Positions 11,128-21,469 of a stretch of DNA of 64,000 bases are shown piece after piece. Each line of letters opens with the position of its first letter. Within the stretch, counting starts at the first letter, position 1. Both the position numbers and the translations under genes were made by a program. The stretch is from the NCBI GenBank assembly GCA_903772945.1, contig CAICTM010000141.1, forward strand, positions 1 to 64,000, written 5' to 3'. Source of the stretch: Seminavis robusta. Taxonomy: Eukaryota > Bacillariophyta > Bacillariophyceae > Naviculales > Naviculaceae. The notes beneath the pieces were generated by a model. That model did not search any database, was not told the DNA's origin, and saw nothing but the letters and a program-made list of their open reading frames with translations.

Positions 11128-12604
11128 CTAGTAGTTGTTCGACGGTGTCAACATACTTTTCCCCAGTTCGTAGCACTTTCGTAGGCGTGAAGAAGGGAAA
11201 CAAACAATGTTGTTTAGGAACAGAATGGCAACTTTCTACAAACAAATCCAATCAAGCTGCACCAGCTTACCATGATCATAATGGCACAGGAGGGGGCCAC
11301 TTTGATCATTCTAGTTTGGTTTCCTCTCCACAAGCCATTGACCCCTTCCATCTCGTAAATAGCACGGAGGTCCGACCAGATGGTTCGTCCTGAAACCTCT
11401 GCGGGAGCCGCTCTGTACACTACATGTCCATCATGCTTGCAGGCAGCAAGCTCGGCAGGTGCCTCGACGGCGGTGGTTGTGAGAATTGCGCTTTGTTGTC
11501 GTGTCTTGACCACATCAAACGGCTGCAATGTCCATCAAACAGTATAACGTGAGGAGACCACAACAAACAACTTCAGCAGCAGTGTGTGTGAATTGAAAAA
11601 TGTAGGTAACTAACCGTAGTACAAGCAGCGGCAACCATTCCTGCCGAAGCCCCACTCAAGAAGGAGATTCCTGCTTGCTGCACGGCACTTGGCCTGCCCT
11701 TCCCGTCGATCAATTGCGCTGTGTAGAAAGCTCGAAACTGTTCCAGACTGACCCAGTAGATTCCACTAAATGGTACATCCCTCCACAAGGTCGGACCGAG
11801 TCCCTTGTAGAGTGCTCCACATCCTTCTTGTCGTACAATCTGTCGCAATTCTGCCAGGATCCCGCCATTGGAAGCAACGTCTTGTCCAGCTCCTACTCGA
11901 CTGGCTTGTCGTGTGCGTACCAATTCCAAGGGTGCCGTCAGCAGAGTCGTTCCCAGCCGAGCCGACGACCCGGCCCAAAAGGGAATCCAGGCACTGGTCA
12001 AATGATAGTTGTTGCGTGCATGTGCCAAAATTTCGTCGTAGACCGTGTAATAAAATACAGTACTGGGAACGCCCATGACAAGTGTGGGTGCCAGACCGGC
12101 ATATATTCCTTGATATCCTTCCTTGAGGAAAATACTACGAATCATGGCAAAGGTTCCTTGGCTGCTGCTGCTCCCAGTGGTAGTAGTGGCAGTGATGATT
12201 GCAGGTTTTGACTTGGTTGCAGCACTCTTCGTCGTGTCGAGACACTTGAGATTCCCCCGTTCATCAAAGTAGGGCACGGCACACTTGGGCAATATGCTAT
12301 CGCAGAGGCCATTATTCAACACAAAGGTTCCGCATCCCTTGGGACAGAGGGATACATTTTGGGGTATTATCGGCGATGGCGGGGTAGGATTGGTGGGTTT
12401 GGCATTTTGCAAATGAACCTTGACTACTTCCAACGGGGTAACGCAGAGGGCCGTCACGACGGAACCGATGGAGCCAGAAATGATTCGTGTGCTCACGGCG
12501 GCTTGCTCCGATGACGACGTTGATGGACTTGCAGCAAGAAGGGGTGGTGATTGGGGCTTGTTCTGGTTACTACCTCCTTTCTCGTTGGGTGAAGAAGTCG
12601 CCAT
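11128..12604 (-). CDS. SLC25A39/MTM1-type mitochondrial carrier (glutathione) with Cys loop
   Basis: Three exons on the minus strand: 12604-11615, 11522-11271 and 11175-11128, 429 aa. The joins restore ACTTPFDVVKTRQQ and CAIMIMCYELGKSML. Three carrier repeats with PxE/DxxK/R signatures are seen (TPLEVVKVHLQ, APLELVRTRQ, PFDVVKTRQQ). The first matrix loop contains four cysteines spaced C-x3-C-x9-C-x6-C (CPKGC, NNGLC, LPKC). In human SLC25A39, the mitochondrial glutathione importer, a similarly placed four-Cys loop is reported to sense iron-sulphur state; yeast MTM1 is the homologue. The family assignment is strong; substrate and sensing are inferred. The third exon is only 16 codons, and its boundary was chosen by homology to the carrier C-terminus (YEFGK). 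The start is the ATG at 12604. Confidence 0.9.
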
Positions 12605-12879
12605 GGTACGGGATAATGAATACTGCAAGAGGATACTCTAGACTGATCTTCCTCCTGCTCTTCCGCCTGGTTGACTTGGTCTCCTTCTTCCTTTTGTGTG
12701 ATTGCATCCGCTTGATGACACTCATTCCTTCATTCCTTCAGCAGTCAGCAGGTTTCGCTTTCCTTCTTCGAACATTCAGAGCTCCGTGGATCGATCTGTT
12801 CTGGTGGTCAGCGAGGCGCGTGGTGGGAATGAGGTATTCGGCTTTTTTTCAGCGTTGGTCTCCTGTTTCCTCAGTTGCT

Positions 12880-14415
12880 TGCTGCTTGGATCCATATGAT
12901 TCCATACCGGTATGACGAATACATGCAATCCAGCCATTGTAGCCAACTACGGTACCGTAGACAGAGAGTTACATCGATCCGTGACAGTGTCAACAGTACC
13001 GAACACACTCAGGTTCCGCTTTGCTGGCTACACTCCGTTGCCGGTATCTTGCATTGGATCCTTATGACGAATACATGCACAACCGAACATTATGAATCCA
13101 CCCATTGTAGCCGGCTGTGGATAGCTACATCGACGACAGTGGCAACAGTACCGACAGTTCGGCTTTGCTCGCTACGTTACCGGTATCTGCATTGGATCCT
13201 TATGCGAATACATGCACAACCGAATATTGTAATCAGCCATTGTAGCCGGCTACCGTACAGTTACATCGCGACAGTATCAACAGTACCGAACACATCAGGT
13301 TCCGCTTTGCTGGCTACCTCCGTTGCCGTATCTTGCATTGGATCCTTATGACGAATACAATGCCAACCGAACATTATGAATATTGTCAATCCAGCCTCCA
13401 CAAGCACTGTTCCCACGGGAAAATGGGTACCAGCACAGGAATCACCACCAAAACACTATGAAATAACACTGGAGGGGTGAATCCAGTAGTAGGATCCACT
13501 CTCTTGTGTGTTGTCACGTAGCCTCCTCATGTTGCCATTCAATGACTCGACGATCCGTTCAGACTGTTGGTAGCTAGGGCTGGAGTTAACAGAGCCTCCT
13601 CCGTAGCGGTAGCGTCTCCTCTTGCTGTTATCCAGAGCGATCGATCGTCGACAATGGTAATTCATCGGCCGTCAGCAGTGCAGCAGAGAAAACAACAAAT
13701 AGATATGAGTTTTGTTTTCTGTGCTCAACTGCAGACGACCGGAGACTTACCATTGTTTTTCAAATTCCACCAACTTGGCCGTCATGGGCCGAGAACTGAC
13801 TGCCATCCCATGGTCCATAGGATTCAATGAGGGATGGCTTTCGCATCTGCACCGGAGAAGGACGGTTTGAATGAGGCTTGGATAATAGAGATAATAGAGG
13901 TGCGATCGATCGATTCGAATAATTAAAACAACTCACCTGTTGACGGCCGAGCTCGGAATTCTCTCCTGTTTGCCATAGAAATTCAATGAGGGAGAGAAGT
14001 CAGCGCTGTACCTTCAATAACACTCTTGATAATAGATTCGATTGAATCGAATCGATCGATCAGCCGATTGGAAAAAGCACGCACCATTGTTGTCGGCCAA
14101 GCTTGGATTTACCTCCTGTTTACCATACGAATTCAATGAGGGAGAGAAGTCAGTGCTGCGCCTTCAATAATGGACTTTCGGAGCGTTCGTTCCTCGATTC
14201 TTTCGTAAATCCTTAACCTTAGTAACTTCAACGGTTCCTTTATCCACGAATGGATCTATTTTTATCGAACGAGAACCTGTTACTTATGGATACACATGAC
14301 CGTTGATTCTGCAACTGAAGTGCGGGTACTCTAATTTACACAGTAAACGCGGGCAAATCAATTTTGGAGTGCAACTGAGGGGGAAACCAAAAGGAGCGTG
14401 GTCTGGGAGACCAAA
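12880..14415. repeat. Dispersed non-coding repeat, copy 2
   Basis: A direct-orientation partner of 1-1595. Positions 12890-13400 hold four imperfect units of about 120 bp (ctcaggttccgctttgctggc, ggatccttatgacgaatac). From 13441 the second module follows: aatccagtagtaggatccactctc, then three instances of the 'attcaatgagggagagaagtcag' phrase near 13820, 13985 and 14130. Both copies end in ggagcg(c/t)ggtct. Differences from copy 1 are mostly small indels and substitutions, so the duplication is not fresh. An open frame at 12875-13351 is just the tandem units read through. Confidence 0.8.
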
Positions 14416-14609
14416 TACTTAACGCTAACCCTACCAAAATCATTCAGATCTATCTTTTGTGTCTGTGACCCCGCTCCCGCGATCCTTTCAGATCCTTTTC
14501 TCTCGTGTCTGTTGGTTGTAGACAAGCATACACTGAGTGACAGTCGACACCTTGACATCCCACACTGTCACATCCTTCCCAATAACAGTGACTAGCAAGA
14601 GTACTCAAG

Positions 14610-16696
14610 ATGCCCAAGCCCACCAATCGGAGCCCAAAGGCGGGGGTCAAGTCTCCCTCGGCGGCCGTGGCATCGTCGGCGACACCCTTGTCCCGATCCA
14701 GTAATGCGTCTCAAATCTTTTTGGCCGCCGTCTTTGTGTCTTCCTTGTTTTCGCTGGGGCTCAACATTTATCTCTCCACCAAATTGGCATTGATTGGTGA
14801 AACAAACAATCTACAAAACAACATGAAACAAGCCTTTATTCAGTCGCCAAGACACAAACCAGGCGACCATCAAATATTGACGGCTGCCGAAGCGCACGCT
14901 GGAGGGTTACCGGACGACTTTGCGTCGAAACTCAAAGCAGCATTTGCCGCCAAGGCCAAGAAAAAGTTGGATCTTCCTTCGGATCAACAGGGCAAACGAG
15001 GACTGGACACCGGACACGATTTGGCCGGATTGAAGTGTGATGCCTACGGGGGACCGTCCACCGATGTGGCACAAGAAATGGTCTATTGGGAAGATATTCC
15101 ATCCGATGCCAGTTTCGTCAGTCCCTTTAAACGAAAAGATAAAACACAGTACTTGACATTTGAACCAGATGATGGAGGATGGAACAACATACGAATGAAC
15201 ATGGAAACGGTCTTGGCACTGGCATTTGCCATGGGAAGAACCTTGGTATTGCCACCGGAAAAAGAATTCTACTTGTTGTCCAAAACAAAAGCAGAACATG
15301 GAGGAGAACAAAAGAAAACATTCTCCTTCTCACATTTCTTTCACATGGAATCCATACACAATGAACATGTTGGAATCGATATCATCACAATGACACACTA
15401 TCTGGAATCAGTGGCCATGAAGGGCGGAATGGTCGATCGATACCATGGCGGCAAAGTCAGATTTCCACCCAACAATCGCACCAATTGGGATGGTGCCACT
15501 GAGAAGGAACTCAAGTACCTCTATGCGTACCTCCGAGAAACCAGTCACACTGTTGTTTGGACACCAGAAGAATGCTTGGCAGCCTTTCCAAAATCACACA
15601 AAAAGGACGATGAATGGCAATTACACCAGATGGTAAAGAACATGCTGGAGGAAGACGGAGTACCTCATTGGGAAAAGTATGTGGGACACCCTACTCCGGT
15701 AGATGGAGACACACTCTCGCGACTCAAGGAAAATTGGGCGCAACGAAAAAAGCTGTGCATCTATAATGGCATTGTGCAACAACAAAGTTCGGTACATTTT
15801 CCAACAGATGAGAAGTTGAATGCACGACTTCTCGTCCATTTCTATGGTAAGTTGGTTCTTTCAGAAAATTTCTGAATTGCTGGAACACCAAAACTAATAC
15901 ATTTCTGCATGCATATCCAGCATTCCTTTTCTTTCAAGATTGGAGGCATGATCTATGGATGAAACGCTTCATTCGCGATCATGTGCGCTATATCGATGAG
16001 ATACAATGTGCTGCCGCCAGAGTTGTAGAAGCACTTCGAAAACGAGTGAGAGAGCGCAATGCTGAGAGTCACAAGGGTTATTTTCATACCTTTCATGTCC
16101 GACGGGGAGACTTTCAGTATAAGGCAACCCGGGTTGAAGCAGATGTAATGTATCGAATGGCAAAGAAGAATTTGCCGGAAGGAAGTACAGTCTACATTGC
16201 AACTGGTAAGACATTCGTGCATGCAGTTCGCAGCTTGCCAAATTTGCTCTCACCTTGACTGTATTGACCGTTGAAACTTGAACTGGCACGTGAAGACGAA
16301 CGCAACTTAACTTTCTTCCAGCCGCTCATGAACCACTATGATGTTGTCTTTTTGGACGACTTTATTGGTGTCCTGGGCAAACAAGTAAACACAAATTATT
16401 ACGGTATGATTGACCAACTTGTAGCATCCAGAGGAAAAGTCTTTTTCGGATGTTGGTTTTCGACGTTCACAGCATACATCAATCGGCTTCGAGGATACCA
16501 TGCCGACAATCATCAAGAACCAGGATACAAAAATGGCATTGTCAACTCATATTACTATGCAATGGAGGATCGATATGATCACATGCAACAGTTCTATCCT
16601 GTGAAACAGGCTTTCTATGCAAGAGAATTTCCAGCAGCATGGAGACTCATTGATACAAGTGTGGGCGACCTTGGACTTGATCCACCCAAGCAATAA
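14610..16696 (+). CDS. GDP-fucose O-fucosyltransferase-like type II membrane protein
   Basis: Three exons (14610-15846, 15921-16205, 16296-16696), 640 aa. Introns are 74 and 90 bp; the joins restore VHFYAFLFFQDW and IATDERNLTFF. A single hydrophobic segment at about residues 33-55 suggests a Golgi-type signal anchor with a lumenal catalytic part. Family signs: FEPDDGGWNNIRMNMETVL, where the nucleotide-sugar site begins; FHVRRGDFQYK, matching the conserved H-x-R-x-G-D block; and YIATDERN..LDDF near the end. These fit the plant/algal O-fucosyltransferase-like family. Acceptor substrate is unknown. The third exon acceptor was chosen for frame (gtgaag|ac). Confidence 0.85.
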
Positions 16697-17015
16697 GGAT
16701 AGTTGAGTTGACGATTTGGGATCACGCCACGACTTGCTCGAAGGAAAGTCGTCATCTTTTGAAATCTGGACAGGAACGTTGCAACACCCTTTGGCTCCAC
16801 CATAGCTTTTACGGTTCGGTACGATTCGCGTATCGTCGTCGTTGTCGACGTCAACGTCCGCACCGAACGAATCACGCTTCCCAACCGGTCCCACGCATGA
16901 GCAGCACAAGCGCCATCGGTCACGGACAGGAATGCTACCAGTACAATACTACTCGTAGCTTGATTGCATCATTCTTCTTGCTAACAAGTAATAGTATCCA
17001 GCTGTCGAATTAGTA
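16697..17015. other. Convergent intergenic spacer
   Basis: 319 bp between the 3' ends of two convergent genes. I see no gene or RNA here. Confidence 0.5.
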
Positions 17016-17918
17016 TCATTCAAGGCCCCGAGGCAGCTCCTTGTTTGCGGCTTCGAATTTCGACGATCGAGAAGGGCAGGGCGCTTTACTTGAAAACTGT
17101 TCATTCTGCAAGTAAACCGTGAAGCCTTCATCGGCGCGGTGACAATGTGAGTACCCAATTTTCCACCTCTTTATCGGTTTCAGTTCATCCGCGAGAGAAT
17201 CGACCGGGCCACCCGCGAGAAACTCCACTTGGCGCCCATGTTGTGCGGTCTCAACCACTTGCCACCGGATTCTCCATACAATCTTTCCCTGTAAGACCAG
17301 GTGTGATTCTAGCTCGATCAAAAGCTTGGAATGTAGTCGAGGATCCAATGATCCCAGAGGCTGGTCGAAGATGGAGACTTGCGTTTCGGTACGATGATGC
17401 ATGCTCCACTCATCATAAAAAGGGCTGCAAGCCCGTCGTGGCACATCGAGAAACCACTCTCCTCGGCGATGCCAGAGCGACCGATCCACAGGAATGTTCT
17501 CGTCCTGGTCCACCGTGTTTCCTTCTTTGTCCCATTTTTGCCGCTTGATATATTGAATCCAATGGGCCTCTTTAGTAATGACAGAATCATGGCTCCGGAA
17601 CGAAAGCTGAATGTAGCCCTTCCCATAACGGTTACTGTTGTAATCTTTCCAGGTCACGTCTTTCCAAGCTTCTACCCTTCCCAATGTTACTCGCTGATTG
17701 TTTTCTCGATCCATTATGATACCGCCCCCGTATTTTGGCAACGCCACCCCATGGAGGCGTTGGATCCCTCTTCTTTTCGACATGGCATCATCCTTGACGG
17801 CGGTGTCACAGTTGGTCGCACTTCTCCTGCGATCAGTCTTCTGAAATTCAATGGCACTTGACACCAAGAGGAAGGAAAAAGCTGGAACGAGACGATGGAG
17901 GTTCCGAGGATGGGACAT
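17016..17918 (-). CDS. Secreted protein of unknown function
   Basis: 300 aa from an ATG at 17918. Residues 1-22 (RLVPAFSFLLVSSAIEF) look like a signal peptide. The rest is a soluble, Trp- and Arg-rich domain without membrane segments: WKDVTWKDYN, HRRGEWFLDVPRRAC and WRIRWQVVETAQHGRQVEF suggest alternating beta strands. I do not recognise the family. Phe two residues after the likely cleavage site leaves plastid import possible. The gene is convergent with the O-fucosyltransferase and divergent from the RidA-like gene. Confidence 0.7.
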   Translation of the reverse strand: MSHPRNLHRLVPAFSFLLVSSAIEFQKTDRRRSATNCDTAVKDDAMSKRRGIQRLHGVALPKYGGGIIMDRENNQRVTLGRVEAWKDVTWKDYNSNRYGKGYIQLSFRSHDSVITKEAHWIQYIKRQKWDKEGNTVDQDENIPVDRSLWHRRGEWFLDVPRRACSPFYDEWSMHHRTETQVSIFDQPLGSLDPRLHSKLLIELESHLVLQGKIVWRIRWQVVETAQHGRQVEFLAGGPVDSLADELKPIKRWKIGYSHCHRADEGFTVYLQNEQFSSKAPCPSRSSKFEAANKELPRGLE

Positions 17919-18169
17919 GTTATAAAATAGGTATACCGGTATCAGTCTCTCACCGACCTGAGAACATCAAACTCTATCGTTGATGACAAGGTCGACGGGC
18001 ACCACCGGATTGGGGATCTTGCGCTCGAGAAAAATGAGAGGAAACCCAGCAAAGCTGTTTTCTTTGGGGCAAAAGAACAGCACGAATGAGATCTAGCTAG
18101 CTAGGTTCTGCTGATTGCTGATAGCTGACTGTGATACCCCCATCATCACTTCTTGGAAGTCCGCATGGC

Positions 18170-19330
18170 ATGGAAGTCAAAGCAAGGTCGTTGAAGATGA
18201 CAAGCAATAGCGGAACTACTAGCACTGGCAAGAGTGTCATGTCTCCAGGGACCAGTGGGAACGACAGAAGGAACTGTAGTGTCGATGCCATTCTCTCCAA
18301 CATATTCCGGTCTTTTCAATCCACTTCGGGCCTCCTACCTGGCTGTAGCAAGAAGGACTGTTCGATCAACTGGAACGCCATGTTTATACCCACTGCGGCT
18401 GCTGCTCCCAATCAGACTACGACAACAGATAAATCCTCTTTTTCTTGGTTGTCCTCGCTCGACTATGTCAAGTCCATCAGTATCGACATGGCTCTGCCAC
18501 CACAGTCATCCACCACTACCAGCAATACCAGCAGTGCGACCACAACGGGTCCATCGTATTCTCAGGGAATGTACGAGCGATTTGGAAATTTCTCCGAAGT
18601 CTTGGCGGAAACGCGCATCGCATCCTCGATTACACAGCAACTCGAAGAAAGTTTGACGAGTTTCATGACAGATACCCTCCGAGTGACCACTACGGGAGTC
18701 TTTGTGGGAGCCGTCGTGGGAGCTGCCGTAGCTACCGGTGTCATGGTGGGAATGATGGCGGCGATGGGAGCCATGGCGAGTTCGGAGTATGTTCCTTGGA
18801 TATACCGGAAACTATCCAGTCTGTTGTTGACTGCAAGACCACCCAGCAACTCACATGATTCACCATCACCCAAGCCACCAAAAGAGGCAAAAGAAAAGAA
18901 ACCGGCATCCGATGAATCTTCGTCTGCCTCTTCGGATTCATCAGCAGTATTGATAGCATCATCCTCGACATCCACGGCAGTTGCCAATGGTCCTTTGGTT
19001 ATTCTCCAAGGACATCCAGCATGTGCTGACACCACCACGACATCCGCCAAGGATCAATGTCTCTCTTGTCTGGAACAGCTTGCTGCCAATTTGAGAAACC
19101 AAAGCCTGGCATGGCAGGACATTTGTCGACTGACTGTATACCTGGTATCTGGGAAATGTGACGCCTCGACATTTCGTGCTGCCTTGCAACATCACCTCTC
19201 GTCATTGTTGTCCAACACAAGCAACCAAGAGCCTCTCGTCACTATACTGTTTGTACAACAACTGGAATCAGAGAATGCCGTGATACAAGTAGAAGCAATG
19301 GCTTCCAAAGGAAACAAAATAATAATATGA
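18170..19330 (+). CDS. Membrane protein with C-terminal RidA/YjgF-like domain
   Basis: 386 aa from the first ATG (an alternative ATG is at 18197). The N-terminal half is Ser/Thr-rich and low complexity. A Gly/Ala/Met-rich hydrophobic stretch at about 176-205 (GVFVGAVVGAAVATGVMVG) looks like one or two membrane helices of the glycine-zipper kind. From about 274 to 375 lies a region like the RidA/YjgF fold: LVILQGHPACADTTT, then DQCLSCLEQLAANLRNQSL, ICRLTVYL and a final VIQVEAMA strand. RidA proteins deaminate reactive enamine/imine intermediates; the key Arg of active enzymes is not evident, so catalysis is uncertain. The membrane anchoring of a Rid-type domain is unusual. Confidence 0.7.
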   Translation: MEVKARSLKMTSNSGTTSTGKSVMSPGTSGNDRRNCSVDAILSNIFRSFQSTSGLLPGCSKKDCSINWNAMFIPTAAAAPNQTTTTDKSSFSWLSSLDYVKSISIDMALPPQSSTTTSNTSSATTTGPSYSQGMYERFGNFSEVLAETRIASSITQQLEESLTSFMTDTLRVTTTGVFVGAVVGAAVATGVMVGMMAAMGAMASSEYVPWIYRKLSSLLLTARPPSNSHDSPSPKPPKEAKEKKPASDESSSASSDSSAVLIASSSTSTAVANGPLVILQGHPACADTTTTSAKDQCLSCLEQLAANLRNQSLAWQDICRLTVYLVSGKCDASTFRAALQHHLSSLLSNTSNQEPLVTILFVQQLESENAVIQVEAMASKGNKIII

Positions 19331-19510
19331 ACAGGCAACACGTTCGCCAAGAACTTGACCATACTTGTGTTTTAAGGACCCATTAGTGTATTCTGTTGAC
19401 AAGAAAGAGAAGGAGCATTCTAGTACATGTATTATTGGCTTCTGTGTATGACCTAAGAAACCACTCGTCTAGTCCAGCACTACATGTACTTGTTCTCGTC
19501 TAGTCTACCA

Positions 19511-20575
19511 CTACTTGTTCTTTTGCAACAAGACTTGATGAAGCGTGGCCTGATTGTGTGGCCTTTGACTGTCAACCTTTCTGGTCACGGGAGATTCTCT
19601 CATCGTCAAGGACACTCTTCGGTCGGACAACAAATCTTGATGACGAATGCCATGAGAATAATCGTACCGTGCCTCTCCCGTCAATATCTGGAGGCAACGA
19701 CGTTTCAGCAAGACTCTACTAGTAGTTGTGGTTGCATTCTTGTCTTTGCGTCGTTGTTTTTCATTGATAAAAGTCATGTAGCAATCCCCCGCCAGAGATA
19801 GATTGGCAATGGGCTCTTTGGAGAGCTGTCGATTGTCCACGTGGTTTCGCAGATAATGCCCTTTGGCACGACGATAGTCAATCGCATTGGCTTCGTTGGG
19901 GATCCAACCACGACGAGTCAAGTTGGCAAAGGTTCCTAGTCGGGGAATGATAATGTCGTCCATGAACCATGGCAAGGGATGGTCTTTGGGTGACGCTGTC
20001 ACTTGACGAGATTTCAAATCGCAATGAACTCCCCAGCGCTTGCCATCATGCTGACCATTAAATGTGGACGGTTTCCAGGGCACAAAATCATGTCTTTGTG
20101 GATTGTCCAATGTTTCTAGAATTTGAGCTTCCTCTTCTTCTGTGATGAAATCTTCAAATAAAAGGAGACCTGGAACAGGCACCGAGGTAGGTTTCCGAGC
20201 AGGTACCAGTGGGGGTTTCTTGATAATGGGGGGTATTCGATGATTGTTGGCGGTAGCATCTCTTTTACTGTTGTTGGTGGCAACACTTTTATGGTTGATA
20301 TCAGCTCTTTTTGTCACTGATGCGGATGGTATTACGCTCTTTCTTGTTGGATCGGGCTTTCCCTCGCATGTGGACGCATGTTTTTCCAGAGCGTGATGAG
20401 GAAATGACAGGTTGCATAGTGGACAGGATCCGAAGGCGCTGGCGTTGGTGGTTGGACGTTTTCGTTTGCGATTGCTCGACGGCACCACCGCTACTTTTTT
20501 CTGCGATGATGAGTTGCCCCCGAAGAACGAACGCACGTCGCGTTGTTGACCAGAAGTGCCGCCATTGCGGGGCAT
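19511..20575 (-). CDS. AlkB-family 2OG-Fe(II) dioxygenase with PIP box and UBZ4 finger
   Basis: 354 aa from the ATG at 20575. Domains in order: a canonical PCNA-interacting PIP box at residues 11-18 (QRDVRSFF); a Rad18/UBZ4-type ubiquitin-binding zinc finger with C51, C54, H66 and C70 (CPLCNLSF ... HASTC, spacing Cx2C-x11-H-x3-C); a basic linker; then an AlkB core from about 135. The core has the iron ligands H245 and D247 (RNHVDNRQL), a distal His (YSHGIRHQ, H308) and Arg residues for 2-oxoglutarate at 320 and 326. AlkB enzymes remove alkyl groups from DNA or RNA bases. The N-terminal pair would bind ubiquitinated PCNA, pointing to DNA repair at stalled forks; that role is inferred. A 5S rRNA gene starts about 105 bp upstream on the opposite strand. 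Confidence 0.88.
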   Translation of the reverse strand: MPRNGGTSGQQRDVRSFFGGNSSSQKKVAVVPSSNRKRKRPTTNASAFGSCPLCNLSFPHHALEKHASTCEGKPDPTRKSVIPSASVTKRADINHKSVATNNSKRDATANNHRIPPIIKKPPLVPARKPTSVPVPGLLLFEDFITEEEEAQILETLDNPQRHDFVPWKPSTFNGQHDGKRWGVHCDLKSRQVTASPKDHPLPWFMDDIIIPRLGTFANLTRRGWIPNEANAIDYRRAKGHYLRNHVDNRQLSKEPIANLSLAGDCYMTFINEKQRRKDKNATTTTSRVLLKRRCLQILTGEARYDYSHGIRHQDLLSDRRVSLTMRESPVTRKVDSQRPHNQATLHQVLLQKNK

Positions 20576-20679
20576 GGTCTTCAACAGATTGTGGAAGTAG
20601 GAAAGACGTTTCCGTGGATCTCTTGCCCTCAACAATTTTTTGTTTTGGGAAAGTAATTTTGTTTTCCTTCTTTTCTATC

Positions 20680-20797
20680 AGGAACGACCATACCACGATG
20701 ACAGCACCGCTTCCCGTCTGCTCAGCGAAGTTAAGCATCGTCGGGCCAGGTTAGTACTACGGTGGGGGACCACGTTGGAATCCCTGGTGTTGTTCTT
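20680..20797 (+). rRNA. 5S ribosomal RNA
   Basis: About 118 nt. Seen directly: the universal 5' block 'cgaccataccac', the loop B/C region 'agttaagcatcgtcgggccaggttagtac' (which carries the internal A-box/intermediate element) and 'gggggaccac' of the C-box. The 5' end (aggaacgac) pairs with the 3' end (gttgttctt) to make helix I. Transcription would stop at the T run 20796-20800. It appears as a lone copy between protein genes rather than in an rDNA or tandem 5S array. Confidence 0.92.
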
Positions 20798-20800
20798 TTT
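20796..20800 (+). terminator. Pol III T-run terminator of 5S rRNA
   Basis: Five consecutive T residues directly follow the pairing 3' end of the 5S gene, the usual Pol III stop. Confidence 0.7.
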
Positions 20801-21469
20801 GTTGAACCTGTTCATGTAGAGCGTACCCATAGGATGGATGTCCCCGGTTGTCTCCTTTTGAGCTGAGAAAATGGCACCTTGGGATGAGACGAACTAATGT
20901 TCCAATCTACTTTTGGAGACCACTTGCAATTGAAAATGGTTCCCTGGGCCTAATAAACATTTTACGAAAAGTGGCCACCGGAGGGTTCGGCAATCTTGGC
21001 CAGAGGAATGGTAGATTATTCTACCGGTGTAGTACAAACCCTCAACAACGAGATAGTGCATACCGGTAGCAGCTGCCAGGACTAACTTCCTATGGTATAT
21101 GTGGCTTCTGCGCCAATCCCTATGGTTTCAATAGACTACTGGTACCGTACATGGTAATTGCTCTAGAGTTTACTGTACCACTACTGACAAGATCTCCCCC
21201 AACCCGTATATGAGAGGTCCCTAACAGTGTCGCCTTTGTGTCCAATTTCCCAATTTGTTTGTTGTTGAACACTATTGCAGCAACTCATGGATTTCGTACA
21301 AGGGCGACCAACCTACCCCGATGATTGAATCATTCAATTCAATCGACTGCGGGCAACAAATGACGTGTTGCTGTTTCTTTCCAAACAAAATCTGTTCCAC
21401 TTCCTTTCACCACGGATCTGTTATTATAGAAGGGAAGCGGCTGAATCGAATCGATTCGATTCCATCATT
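20801..21469. other. Intergenic spacer downstream of 5S
   Basis: About 670 bp without a convincing gene. It holds several accggt and ggtacc palindromic words and short open frames of no protein character. Confidence 0.5.

Noticed and set aside
12875-13351. 158-codon plus-strand open frame
   Set aside because: It is the 120-bp tandem unit read through; the apparent peptide repeats simply mirror the DNA repeats.
20311-20754. 147-codon plus-strand frame over the AlkB gene and 5S start
   Set aside because: It is antisense to a clear AlkB coding region and runs into the 5S rRNA gene.
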